From a virus: a stretch of 42,325 nt of DNA. Position 1 is the stretch's first letter, and every line of letters begins with the position of its first letter. The notes beneath the pieces were generated by a model. The model ran no database searches and was not told the origin of the DNA. It saw only the letters and a program-made list of their open reading frames with translations. The position numbers were made by a program, and so were the translations under genes. Shown here piece by piece: positions 15,831 through 22,411 of this stretch. The DNA is taken from IMG/VR virus record IMGVR_UViG_3300033149_000581, positions 1 through 42,325 of that record. The stretch is one strand, 5' to 3'.

Positions 15831-16163
15831 ATGTATGGTACAGGAGAGTCAGGAGTTACATACAAGATGACTAAAGAAGAGTACCATAGTAGCTGTGATG
15901 CTAAAAATACAGCAGAGTTCTTCTGTCAGTACTTCGGAGTACCAATGCCTATACTTAGGAAGAACCCTACGCCAGCTAAGAGTTGGAAGTTTGCTGGTAT
16001 GTACTGTCCTCGGACTGGAGTGTTATCATACAATAGGGAGATGACTGGACTTATCCTTCACGAGCTAGCACACCATATAGCACACAAGCTAGGCAGGAAT
16101 GGTACTGGACATCATAATCCCCAGTTCTGGGAGATACTACAGGAGATGCATGACTTATGGTAA
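15831..16163 (+). CDS. SprT-like zinc metalloprotein
   Basis: 110 residues. A clear zincin motif, 'HELAHHIAH', is followed by a third His in 'GHHNPQFW', the spacing of SprT/WLM-type putative metallopeptidases. In cells such proteins act on DNA-protein crosslinks; here a protease acting on host or phage DNA-bound proteins is possible, or simply a metal-binding fold. The N-terminal half is mixed alpha/beta. Good ribosome site (AAAGGAGTG) upstream. Its stop overlaps the next start. Confidence 0.8.
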   Translation: MYGTGESGVTYKMTKEEYHSSCDAKNTAEFFCQYFGVPMPILRKNPTPAKSWKFAGMYCPRTGVLSYNREMTGLILHELAHHIAHKLGRNGTGHHNPQFWEILQEMHDLW

Positions 16164-16342
16164 GTAATAAAAGTAATGCTGAACTGCTAGTAGCACATGG
16201 GCATATCAAGTTCAATGACTTTCGTACTATACAGCAGGCATGGGATAAGCTGAACTCAACTCCGTACCATCCGAGTAAAGCGCCACAGTATAGTATGCTA
16301 CGGCAACTGATGTTAGATAAGGAGGGTAAGACAAATGGATAA
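16157..16342 (+). CDS. Small hypothetical protein
   Basis: 61 residues, starting inside the end of the SprT-like gene (7-base overlap) and ending 8 bases inside the next gene, so probably coupled. Charged and helical ('ELLVAHGHIKFNDFRTIQQ', 'MLRQLMLDKEG'). Not recognised. Confidence 0.55.
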   Translation: MVSNKSNAELLVAHGHIKFNDFRTIQQAWDKLNSTPYHPSKAPQYSMLRQLMLDKEGKTNG

Positions 16343-16526
16343 TAAGGAAGCAATCCAGCTACTAGCTGAAATCCAGTTCAATCAGCTCAGGAAAGCTAGG
16401 GGTTGTGGCAAGTTACAGTTCACCTTATATGGTAAGTGTATGAGCTGCAAGAACTCTGAAGATTGCCAGAAGCTAGATTGGATATTAGGGGAGGGTAAGA
16501 CAAATGTATACAATGGTAAACTTTAA
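16335..16526 (+). CDS. Small Cys-containing protein
   Basis: 63 residues; the ATG at 16335 follows GGAGGGTAAGACAA. Four Cys ('RGCGK', 'KCMSCKNSEDC') could bind one zinc ion or an Fe-S cluster. The C-terminus overlaps the next gene by 23 bases, and the same GGAGGGTAAGACAAATG start signal is used again there, a local duplication of the initiation region. Confidence 0.6.
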   Translation: MDNKEAIQLLAEIQFNQLRKARGCGKLQFTLYGKCMSCKNSEDCQKLDWILGEGKTNVYNGKL

Positions 16527-16725
16527 GACAAAGAAGCAACTCAAGGAGGCTGTAGCAGCAGGTAAGAGGGAGCGTATCTATCAGCCAGGCAATATATTTT
16601 ATGCGGCAGAAGCTGAACCTGACTACACTGGTATTGCCTATGTAGAAGGGCCTCACTTTCCTGCATCTCATACCTGGTACGCTACAGTACAGCTATTGAA
16701 TGGCGTTATAGTGAAAGTAAAGTAA
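16504..16725 (+). CDS. Conserved small phage protein (NFKTKKxLKEAV type)
   Basis: 73 residues. The pattern 'NFKTKKQLKEAVAAGK' followed by a central loop and 'YVEGPHFPASHTWYA' is one I associate with short uncharacterised proteins of many phages; it looks like a small beta-rich domain. GGAGG precedes the ATG. Function unknown. Confidence 0.7.
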   Translation: MYTMVNFKTKKQLKEAVAAGKRERIYQPGNIFYAAEAEPDYTGIAYVEGPHFPASHTWYATVQLLNGVIVKVK

Positions 16726-16777
16726 GCATGTTACGGCAGCTAATGCTAGAAGAATATGGTGATATGGAGGTGTTACT

Positions 16778-16987
16778 ATGAGACGAAGAGTACTGCTGGG
16801 CAGTGTAGATGTCTACTGCTGGGAAGACGAAGGCAGGACACATATGGAAGCATATGACCTGCATAAGCATAAGCTGTTTATAAGTGGAAGACCAGTGGTT
16901 CTGGTAGACCCCGCAGCAGATGAGCAGGAAGTAGCGTCAACACTAGAAGACCGATTGCCAATGGAAGATTTAGAAGCGGAGGTGTAA
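16778..16987 (+). CDS. Small hypothetical protein
   Basis: 69 residues starting after TGGAGGTGTTACT. N-terminal beta-like part ('VLLGSVDVYCWEDEG') and an acidic C-terminus ('EDRLPMEDLEAEV'). Not recognised. Confidence 0.6.
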   Translation: MRRRVLLGSVDVYCWEDEGRTHMEAYDLHKHKLFISGRPVVLVDPAADEQEVASTLEDRLPMEDLEAEV

Positions 16988-16989
16988 CT

Positions 16990-17199
16990 ATGGCAGAACC
17001 GACTAAGAAAGCACGATGCATTGAAGATGCGATAGATGCTATCAACCCTTCTGGTAGGAAGAGGGTAGATAGTATTAAGCAGAACATCTGCAGCTGGTGT
17101 GGCAAGCCAGCCACTGAGTTCAGAGATGAGCTATCCCGCAGAGAGTATACCATCTCTGGCTTCTGTCAAGAGTGCCAAGACAATACATTCGGGAGGTAA
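16990..17199 (+). CDS. Zinc-ribbon protein (FRDELSxxEYxISGxCQxCQD family)
   Basis: 69 residues, two bases after the previous stop, with GGAGG upstream. Two CxxC pairs ('CSWCGKPATEFRDELSRREY' and 'CQECQD') frame a motif I recognise from very widespread small phage proteins of unknown function. The N-terminus is a short helix ('RCIEDAIDAI'). Zinc binding is a confident inference from the spacing. Confidence 0.8.
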   Translation: MAEPTKKARCIEDAIDAINPSGRKRVDSIKQNICSWCGKPATEFRDELSRREYTISGFCQECQDNTFGR

Positions 17200-17201
17200 C
17201 T

Positions 17202-17492
17202 ATGAGTATCATTCACACCTACTTATCATCTGATGAGATTAGGCAGCTGTCAATGTCCGACAGGGACTATCTGAAGCGTAAGTTGAAGGTTAACTGCCTA
17301 CTCAGTGATATATTAAATAGAGCTATTAATAAGCCGCTACTTGATGAGCTGCTATGTATTCTGGATAGCAAGCCAATACCTAGACAAGGCAAAACACGCC
17401 GTGTTAGAGGTAGCGATGTAAGTGTATATAATGCTGAAGGTAAGTTGATAAGGATAGAATATAGTAATGGTAAAGTAAAGGAGATTCTATGA
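17202..17492 (+). CDS. Small hypothetical protein
   Basis: 96 residues from the ATG at 17202, which has GGGAGG six bases upstream; the frame is open from 17172 but that overlaps the zinc-ribbon gene. N-terminal helices ('EIRQLSMSDRDYLKRKLKV'), then a basic linker and a beta-hairpin-like end ('SVYNAEGKLIRIEYSNGKV'). Not recognised. Confidence 0.65.
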   Translation: MSIIHTYLSSDEIRQLSMSDRDYLKRKLKVNCLLSDILNRAINKPLLDELLCILDSKPIPRQGKTRRVRGSDVSVYNAEGKLIRIEYSNGKVKEIL

Positions 17493-17710
17493 TTGCATTT
17501 ATAGACCGAGACACAGTTATCAAACAAACAGTCCAGAATATGATAGAAGCTGGAGTGGTTAAGCCTGATGAATATGAAATGTTTACTGAACAGCTCTATC
17601 AGCTAGACCCTAAGGACTTAGTAGCTACACTACTAGAGTCTCACAATATGCGTGAGCAAGCGCAAGATATTATTCGCTTCTATCCTATCGGAGAGATAAG
17701 TAAAAACTAG
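17489..17710 (+). CDS. Small hypothetical protein
   Basis: 73 residues, start overlapping the previous stop as ATGA (coupled). Acidic and helical ('VIKQTVQNMIEAGVVKPDEY', 'LYQLDPKDLVATLLESH'). Not recognised. Confidence 0.6.
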   Translation: MIAFIDRDTVIKQTVQNMIEAGVVKPDEYEMFTEQLYQLDPKDLVATLLESHNMREQAQDIIRFYPIGEISKN

Positions 17711-17722
17711 CAAGGAGGTACT

Positions 17723-17884
17723 ATGAAGAAGCATCAGACAATAAAGCATCGCAAGGCTAGCAAGTCAGCTCGTATTGCAAGGATGCAAGCACGCACAGCA
17801 AATCGGGAGCAGCATAGGAAAGTCAGGATAGTTCCCAGTGCTCCACCTATGTCTTTAGCAAGGAGGGCATTTCAAGATGCATAA
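17723..17884 (+). CDS. Tiny basic protein
   Basis: 53 residues starting after AAGGAGGTACT. Very basic N-terminus with alternating Lys, His, Ser and Arg ('KKHQTIKHRKASKSARIARM'). Could bind nucleic acid. Overlaps the next start by eight bases. Confidence 0.55.
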   Translation: MKKHQTIKHRKASKSARIARMQARTANREQHRKVRIVPSAPPMSLARRAFQDA

Positions 17885-18026
17885 AAGTTCAGATGACAGG
17901 CGGACAGTAAGAGTTATGCTCAGCCCTAGACTAATTGAGGCGCTGCGTAAGTATGCTACTCCTCTTACCGATACAGTAGAGACAACTATATGGAAATTAA
18001 TAAAGAAGGTAGATACTAATGGCTAA
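17877..18026 (+). CDS. Ribbon-helix-helix-like DNA-binding protein
   Basis: 49 residues. A short basic strand ('RRTVRVMLSP') followed by two helices ('RLIEALRKYATPLTD', 'TVETTIWKLIKKV') is the size and pattern of an Arc/MetJ-type repressor domain, which dimerises and inserts a beta ribbon in the major groove. AGGAGG ten bases before the ATG. It could regulate the similar early promoters in this window; that is inference. Confidence 0.6.
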   Translation: MHKSSDDRRTVRVMLSPRLIEALRKYATPLTDTVETTIWKLIKKVDTNG

Positions 18027-18198
18027 TAAGATGCACTATGATAGTAGCTGGCAGCTACCACCTACTAGTCGTCAGATACTAGCCATTACTCGCCTCTGTA
18101 TGAGGCTAGGTATTAAAGAACCGTTAGAGGAGAAGCCTTCTACTAGATGGGAGGCTAGGCAGTTACTATACGACCTAAGCCGAAGGAAGAAGGCATAA
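18019..18198 (+). CDS. Conserved small phage protein (LPPTSRQILAI type)
   Basis: 59 residues, starting eight bases inside the end of the preceding gene. 'LPPTSRQILAITRLCMRLGI' and 'TRWEARQLLYDL' form a helical pattern I associate with small uncharacterised phage or mobile-element proteins. Function unknown. Confidence 0.65.
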   Translation: MANKMHYDSSWQLPPTSRQILAITRLCMRLGIKEPLEEKPSTRWEARQLLYDLSRRKKA

Positions 18199-18202
18199 TC
18201 CT

Positions 18203-18400
18203 ATGACATCCTATCGCTATGATGACATACCAGTAACAGAGGACGGAGTACTTGTTGGTGCTCCTATCTGTCCAATATGCTTTAGACTTCTAACCTTTAA
18301 CCGTATGCCTGATTTGGGTGAGACATACTGGCACTGTCCTAGCTGTGGCTGGTGGGAGACATCAGAACTAATATCTATGTTAATGAGAGATGAGGGATAG
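18203..18400 (+). CDS. Zinc-ribbon protein
   Basis: 65 residues with two CxxC pairs ('CPICFRLL' and 'CPSCGWWET') about 22 residues apart, a typical ribbon. Starts four bases after the preceding gene. Function unknown. Confidence 0.65.
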   Translation: MTSYRYDDIPVTEDGVLVGAPICPICFRLLTFNRMPDLGETYWHCPSCGWWETSELISMLMRDEG

Positions 18401-18411
18401 GAGGCAAGTTA

Positions 18412-18498
18412 ATGGAACTGTTTGATGGAATTATAACTGGACTATTAATAGCAGCTTTGCTAGCTCTAGCAATATGGGAAAGCTACCAAGGAGGTTAG
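18412..18498 (+). CDS. Single-pass membrane peptide
   Basis: 28 residues, mostly one hydrophobic helix ('IITGLLIAALLALAIW') with short ends. AGGAGG precedes the ATG, and its own last codons form the ribosome site (AAGGAGG) of the next gene. Could be an early membrane effector; too short for a confident role. Confidence 0.55.
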   Translation: MELFDGIITGLLIAALLALAIWESYQGG

Positions 18499-18499
18499 T

Positions 18500-18877
18500 A
18501 TGAAAGTAAAGAGGACTGAAAGAGGTTGGGCTGGGCACTTCATATATAGCAACAGATGCAGGTTTAGACGTAACACCTTGCTTGAGTGCGGAGATATTAA
18601 GATTGTGGTATCTACAGTAGGACTTATGGAAACACCTTGGAAGAAAGGTGACAAGCTCTACTCTGGTCCTTTTGATGAGATAGGTTACAATCGCTACTAC
18701 GAGACAATGGCGTTTCATTCTAATCCAGACGACATCAGGTATCACGATGCAGATGTGAATAGAGAGGTATACTTTGATAGTCCTTGGAGTATATCAGTCG
18801 TAGATGCTGATGATAAAGCTAATGATATGCACGAAGCTGTAGTAGCAGAGATATCTACCAAGCTTAAGAATGGATAG
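18500..18877 (+). CDS. Conserved hypothetical phage protein
   Basis: 125 residues. The blocks 'RGWAGHFIYSNRCRFRRNTL', 'IKIVVSTVG', 'NRYYETMAFHS' and 'YHDADVNREVYFDSPW' resemble a conserved uncharacterised protein I have seen in several phage genomes. It looks like a single alpha/beta domain with conserved aromatic and acidic residues. Function unknown. Confidence 0.7.
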   Translation: MKVKRTERGWAGHFIYSNRCRFRRNTLLECGDIKIVVSTVGLMETPWKKGDKLYSGPFDEIGYNRYYETMAFHSNPDDIRYHDADVNREVYFDSPWSISVVDADDKANDMHEAVVAEISTKLKNG

Positions 18878-18882
18878 TTAAT

Positions 18883-19152
18883 TTGAGCGCTAAGTCAAGT
18901 CCGTTAAGCTGGCAGAAGACACACCTTCGTGACTTATTACTCTTTGTCTTAACAAAATATGACATTAGGTGTTGCTTCTGTAATAAGCCTTTTACTATAG
19001 CCGACTTCCCTAAGCGCTTAACTGACCTCATTACAGAACATCACCTCGATGGAGACCATATGAATATGAAGTTAGAGAACAGAGCACTAGCGCATCGCTC
19101 CTGTCATAAGGCATTTCACATGAAGGATAGACGAGCCAAAGGAGAACTATGA
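18883..19152 (+). CDS. HNH-type nuclease
   Basis: 89 residues, TTG start. Cys pair 'CCFC' plus 'HHLDGDHMNMKLENRALAHR' and 'CHKAFH' give the layout of an HNH/beta-beta-alpha-metal endonuclease: a first His in the H-x-D-G-D-H part, a central Asn and the final His, with two CxxC-like pairs binding structural zinc. It may be a homing nuclease or act in packaging or host-DNA degradation; it is free-standing among small early genes. Confidence 0.75.
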   Translation: MSAKSSPLSWQKTHLRDLLLFVLTKYDIRCCFCNKPFTIADFPKRLTDLITEHHLDGDHMNMKLENRALAHRSCHKAFHMKDRRAKGEL

Positions 19153-19168
19153 GAGAAAGGAGAAACAG

Positions 19169-19378
19169 ATGAATAGTAAATTGTACACAGACTTAGGAGT
19201 GGAGACTATATCAACTGCTACCTACAAATATCAGGCTCATATAATAGTATGCAACGCCTGTGGAGCCAGCACTCTTTCAGGAGATAGCAGCGTAATAAAG
19301 CACCATCCTACTTGTGGTGGAGTTGATGAATTAGAAAAGTGGGAAGAGTATTACAGTGCGGAGGAGATATCAAGATGA
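19169..19378 (+). CDS. Small Cys-containing protein
   Basis: 69 residues, ribosome site AAAGGAG. 'CNACGASTL' and a later 'HHPTCGG' suggest a small zinc site. Start of the next gene overlaps its stop as ATGA. Confidence 0.6.
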   Translation: MNSKLYTDLGVETISTATYKYQAHIIVCNACGASTLSGDSSVIKHHPTCGGVDELEKWEEYYSAEEISR

Positions 19379-19566
19379 CTAGTAGCTTTGATAAGTCAAA
19401 GGTAAAGAAGTACACCCTCGACCCTTACTCAGCTAGAGCACTTATCCTCCAGCTAGAGATGCAGTATGACTTAGCTATCAGAGTGTATGACAGTCATCAT
19501 CACTGTACTATACATATAGATAAGGAGGAACAAAAGGATGATTCACCTATACTTCCAAAAGAATGA
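19375..19566 (+). CDS. Small hypothetical protein
   Basis: 63 residues from the ATG at 19375 (GCGGAGGAG upstream). Contains 'YSARALILQLEMQYDLAIRV' and 'HHHCTIHI'. Not recognised. Its end overlaps the next gene. Confidence 0.55.
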   Translation: MTSSFDKSKVKKYTLDPYSARALILQLEMQYDLAIRVYDSHHHCTIHIDKEEQKDDSPILPKE

Positions 19567-19909
19567 GCAGCATATGGGTACTAGTGACCCAGACCCTGAA
19601 CCTCGTCAGCAATATGAAGTCCACTGCGGCAGATGTGGCTGGTGGGGACTTAAGTCCCAGCTAGCAACAGTATACGTAGCATACCCTAACTGCCCAGGTG
19701 ATGTGGTACCTGAGCTCGGCTGTCCTATGTGCTTAGCAGATCAGTTTCTAGAATACGAAGATAATAAGACTACTATTCCTGATACTAGTAGTCTACAGCA
19801 ACTCACACAGCTAGTGGCACAGCGAGATGCGGCACGAGAAGAGTTAGAGGATGCGATAGACTATCTCGAATGGGCACTAGAAGAGGAAAGATTTGGAGAG
19901 GATATGTAA
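19538..19909 (+). CDS. Zinc-ribbon protein with C-terminal coiled coil
   Basis: 123 residues. Two CxxC pairs ('CGRCGWWG' and 'CPMCLAD') form a ribbon in the first half; residues about 85-118 are acidic helix ('LTQLVAQRDAAREELEDAI'). AAGGAGG lies 16 to 20 bases before the ATG at 19538; an in-frame ATG at 19574 gives a 111-residue form. Function unknown. Confidence 0.6.
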   Translation: MIHLYFQKNEQHMGTSDPDPEPRQQYEVHCGRCGWWGLKSQLATVYVAYPNCPGDVVPELGCPMCLADQFLEYEDNKTTIPDTSSLQQLTQLVAQRDAAREELEDAIDYLEWALEEERFGEDM

Positions 19910-19910
19910 G

Positions 19911-20207
19911 TTGTCAGACATCTCAATCAGAGAAATTAGAAGAAGAATAATCAAGGAGCACGGACTAATACCTCCTAAGCCTCCTCCATACTTCCTACCT
20001 GACCAAGGGAAGTATGATGAGTCAGCTGTGGACTTTCCTAAAACTGACTTAATGAAGTACATTGAGATTAAATACAATGTAAAGTTGAAGCTAGACATCT
20101 ATCGTGGCAGTATCAATGATGTCTGTAGTCGCTATGGCTGGGAAGTAGATAGGGCAACTATTAGCCGCTGGAGAAAGATAATAAGGCGATACTTGATAGA
20201 TGGCTAG
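19911..20207 (+). CDS. Helix-turn-helix protein
   Basis: 98 residues from a TTG at 19911 with GGAGAGG nine bases upstream; an ATG at 19893 is possible but overlaps the previous gene. The C-terminal part 'INDVCSRYGWEVDRATISRW' followed by 'RKIIRRYL' is a helix-turn-helix with a Trp typical of DNA-binding sigma-region-4-like or resolvase-like modules. Last gene before promoter P5, so it could regulate the replication module. Inference only. Confidence 0.6.
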   Translation: MSDISIREIRRRIIKEHGLIPPKPPPYFLPDQGKYDESAVDFPKTDLMKYIEIKYNVKLKLDIYRGSINDVCSRYGWEVDRATISRWRKIIRRYLIDG

Positions 20208-20266
20208 GCAGATTATAATTACTGTCTTCCCTTTTCCGAATACACAAATTTCACTTTTGCAGTTAC

Positions 20267-20284
20267 AGCTAGTGGTAACTAGCT
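20267..20284. promoter_or_regulatory. Candidate operator upstream of P5
   Basis: Perfect inverted repeat AGCTAGT-GGTA-ACTAGCT, ending 14 bp before the -35 box of P5. No T-run follows, so an operator is more likely than a terminator. Confidence 0.4.
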
Positions 20285-20298
20285 AAGTAATCACGGTA

Positions 20299-20328
20299 TT
20301 GACAACTGCCACCTGTATATGGTATAAT
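20299..20328 (+). promoter_or_regulatory. Early promoter P5
   Basis: TTGACA (20299-20304), 18-bp spacer, TATAAT (20323-20328), with TATGG before the -10. Lies 31 bp before the TTG start of the helicase-like gene. Confidence 0.75.
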
Positions 20329-20359
20329 TATTACATAGCATCTGAGATAAAGGATTAAC

Positions 20360-21322
20360 TTGTCAACTATTCACGACAGAGATAAGCAGCTTTATACAGT
20401 AGAAGATTTGCTTACTTGGACACCTCCAAAGAACTACCGTATTATATCTGGAGGTGTCCTAAACGTTAAAAACCGTATGCTAATCTTCGGTGATGAAGGC
20501 AGCTGGAAATCCATACTCGCACTTCATACTGCACACTCTATTTCTAGAGGCTCTAGCTGGCTAGGCTTTCGTACTAATCCATCTAATGTACTGCGTCTCC
20601 AAGTGGAATTACCGATGTATATTGATAGAGAAAGGACAGACAAGTATTGCCTAGCCAGCAAGAAAATCTACATAGCAAAGAGCTGGCAGCAAAATGTATC
20701 ATCTACAGAACTTGACCAGCTAGATAGTAAAGCCACCGACTATGCTTATCCTCTTGTAGTTAACCGTACTGAGCAGTTTATCCACATAGATGAGTCCAGT
20801 GGCTGGGAGTCCTTACGCAAGAACATTCAGACTTGTGTATCTGAGCTTCCCCCACTACCACTAGTAGTAATCCTTGACCCTCTATATAAGATGTTCAACC
20901 GCAATCTGTCAGAGGAAACAGATGTCAAAGCCATGCTAGACAAGATAGACCTAGAAATGGAAGATGCGTCTGCATCTATCCCTGGTCTATCTTTTATCAT
21001 AATACATCATACTCGTAAAACTATAACTGAATCAGGTAAACCTGTATCTATGGGTAGTCAGGATGCTACTGGCTCTAGAGCCCTGGTACGCTGGGCAGAC
21101 ACTGTTCTTCGTGTAGATCCAGACCCTGGAGACGACACTTTGACTAAGGTAAAAGTCACCTTCACTAAGCACCGTAATGCAGAGGACATACTGCCTACAA
21201 TGATAATTCGCTGGAACAGAGACACCTTACATCCTCAGATACTCAGTCGCATACTACCTGGATATGAGGAGGAAGATGAGCTAGAGCTCCGAGGTGAACT
21301 GGATTTGGGACAGTTAGAATAA
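20360..21322 (+). CDS. RepA/DnaB-like RecA-fold ATPase (replicative helicase or loader)
   Basis: 320 residues, TTG start. Walker A 'GDEGSWKS' (about residue 44), Walker B 'LVVILDPLYK' (about 168), and a following 'FIIIHHTRK' strand with sensor residues match the AAA_25/RepA-like branch of RecA-fold ATPases, hexameric helicases used by plasmids and phages. The Gly-Ser change in the usual GKT/S (here WKS) is common in this branch. First gene after promoter P5. It probably unwinds DNA for the family-A polymerase encoded downstream. No primase is visible in the window. Confidence 0.85.
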   Translation: MSTIHDRDKQLYTVEDLLTWTPPKNYRIISGGVLNVKNRMLIFGDEGSWKSILALHTAHSISRGSSWLGFRTNPSNVLRLQVELPMYIDRERTDKYCLASKKIYIAKSWQQNVSSTELDQLDSKATDYAYPLVVNRTEQFIHIDESSGWESLRKNIQTCVSELPPLPLVVILDPLYKMFNRNLSEETDVKAMLDKIDLEMEDASASIPGLSFIIIHHTRKTITESGKPVSMGSQDATGSRALVRWADTVLRVDPDPGDDTLTKVKVTFTKHRNAEDILPTMIIRWNRDTLHPQILSRILPGYEEEDELELRGELDLGQLE

Positions 21323-21332
21323 GGAGGTTGGT

Positions 21333-21545
21333 ATGAAACTGAATTGGAGTAATCTCACCAAGGAAGAGCGAGCAGAATATATGAGGCTACAGATGTCTCC
21401 GCATGGGGGCTATGACAGAAGCGGTTATATGCCAGAGGACTGTGGAGAATGTGGAGCTTGTGGGCAACCGATGTTAGGAACTGGTTGGTGTCATTCCTGC
21501 TATGATAGGTGGCAACGACTACATGATAAGCTAACAAACAGTTAG
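21333..21545 (+). CDS. Zinc-ribbon protein
   Basis: 70 residues, AAGGAGG upstream. 'CGECGACG' and 'WCHSCYDRW' supply four to five Cys for one zinc ion. Follows the helicase-like gene by ten bases. Function unknown. Confidence 0.65.
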   Translation: MKLNWSNLTKEERAEYMRLQMSPHGGYDRSGYMPEDCGECGACGQPMLGTGWCHSCYDRWQRLHDKLTNS

Positions 21546-21559
21546 AGTAGTATGTCAAT

Positions 21560-21574
21560 TAAAATAACATTATA
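21560..21574. repeat. Left arm of 15-bp inverted repeat
   Basis: TAAAATAACATTATA, the exact reverse complement of 22135-22149. The two arms bracket one gene in very AT-rich DNA. Confidence 0.6.
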
Positions 21575-21621
21575 ATGATAATATACATTATATATATTTT
21601 ATTTTAGAGGAGGTAGGCTAG

Positions 21622-22104
21622 ATGCCGAAGATATATCCAATGGCAGGTGAAGAAGCACGAGTGCTGACTGAAATACCTAGCTACTATAGAAAGAACAATA
21701 GAAGTAAGATTGTTCATATAAGTAAAGACCACCCTTACTATCGTACTAGCAACAAGGGTAATATATCAGAGCCTCGCCTTATCATGGCTACCCGTCTTGG
21801 CAGAAATCTAACCAAGGATGATGTAGTCTTCCGTAAGAGTGATGACTACAGCGATAACTCAGTTGGTAACTTTATAGTCCTCACCCGTAGAGAGTTTGCC
21901 TTAATAAGAGATTGGAAAAGACTGAAGCTACAAAGGGATAGGATTATCAGCAAGATATCTGTATATGAGCAGTATATAATTGACTCTGGTATAGACCCTG
22001 TTACACTAGAGAGAAGCAGCGCCAACGATAGGCAAAGAGAAGTAGATAGGGATAGAGAAGCTTATGAGAGGAGTAGGAGATATAATGGAGAGTCAGAAGA
22101 ATAA
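21622..22104 (+). CDS. Degenerate HNH-like protein
   Basis: 160 residues, GAGGAGG upstream. Residues about 50-95 ('ISEPRLIMATRLGRNLTKDD' onward to 'NFIVLTRREF') align by eye with the HNH family pattern (H-R-x-x-A-x-x-L-G-R-x-L then V-H-H-x-D-G then N-N then N-L). The His, His and first Asn positions are here Pro or Arg, Phe-Arg and Asp, so nuclease activity may be lost. The C-terminal third is a charged coiled coil. The gene sits between 15-bp inverted repeats in AT-rich DNA, suggesting a separate origin from its neighbours. Confidence 0.6.
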   Translation: MPKIYPMAGEEARVLTEIPSYYRKNNRSKIVHISKDHPYYRTSNKGNISEPRLIMATRLGRNLTKDDVVFRKSDDYSDNSVGNFIVLTRREFALIRDWKRLKLQRDRIISKISVYEQYIIDSGIDPVTLERSSANDRQREVDRDREAYERSRRYNGESEE

Positions 22105-22134
22105 TAAATATAAATTATACATATATATATATCC

Positions 22135-22149
22135 TATAATGTTATTTTA
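22135..22149. repeat. Right arm of 15-bp inverted repeat
   Basis: TATAATGTTATTTTA, pairs perfectly with 21560-21574. I found no matching target-site duplication outside the arms. Confidence 0.6.
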
Positions 22150-22168
22150 TTTCACATGACTATCAGGC

Positions 22169-22183
22169 TAGTGATTATCACTA
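22169..22183. promoter_or_regulatory. Candidate operator upstream of P6
   Basis: TAGTGAT-T-ATCACTA, a perfect 15-bp palindrome 46 bp before the -35 box of P6. Confidence 0.4.
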
Positions 22184-22229
22184 TGCAACCAGTAAACGGA
22201 ACAAAAAACTAACTCCAGACCATAACAGG

Positions 22230-22258
22230 TTGACAACAGAGCTCCTATGTGATATAAT
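22230..22258 (+). promoter_or_regulatory. Early promoter P6
   Basis: TTGACA (22230-22235), 17-bp spacer, TATAAT (22253-22258). It starts the recombination and replication unit ending with the polymerase gene. Confidence 0.75.
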
Positions 22259-22291
22259 AATAAGTGTAGGATAAAAAAGGAGGTATAGCAG

Positions 22292-22411
22292 ATTGAAATA
22301 GTTGTAATTATCGCACTTGCAATAGTGTCTGTATCAGTACCACTCATTTTTCTAAAAATAATCAATTATAAAAGGAGAAATCACAATGGAAGAAGGAACA
22401 GTAACTACTAG
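22292..22411 (+). CDS. Small single-pass membrane protein with apparent ATT start
   Basis: 39 residues: a hydrophobic helix ('VVIIALAIVSVSVPLIFL') then a basic tail ('KIINYKRRNHNGRRN'). AGGAGG sits eight bases before an ATT codon; there is no ATG, GTG or TTG in frame near it, and the TTG one base later is followed at once by a stop. The first gene after P6. Either ATT is used, as in infC, or a base is wrong. Overlaps the next gene by 26 bases. Confidence 0.45.
   Translation: MEIVVIIALAIVSVSVPLIFLKIINYKRRNHNGRRNSNY

Noticed and set aside
15831-16163. Endolysin (because of the HExxH motif)
   Set aside because: The SprT-type third His (GHHNPQFW), early-region position and lack of a signal or cell-wall domain argue against peptidoglycan cleavage.
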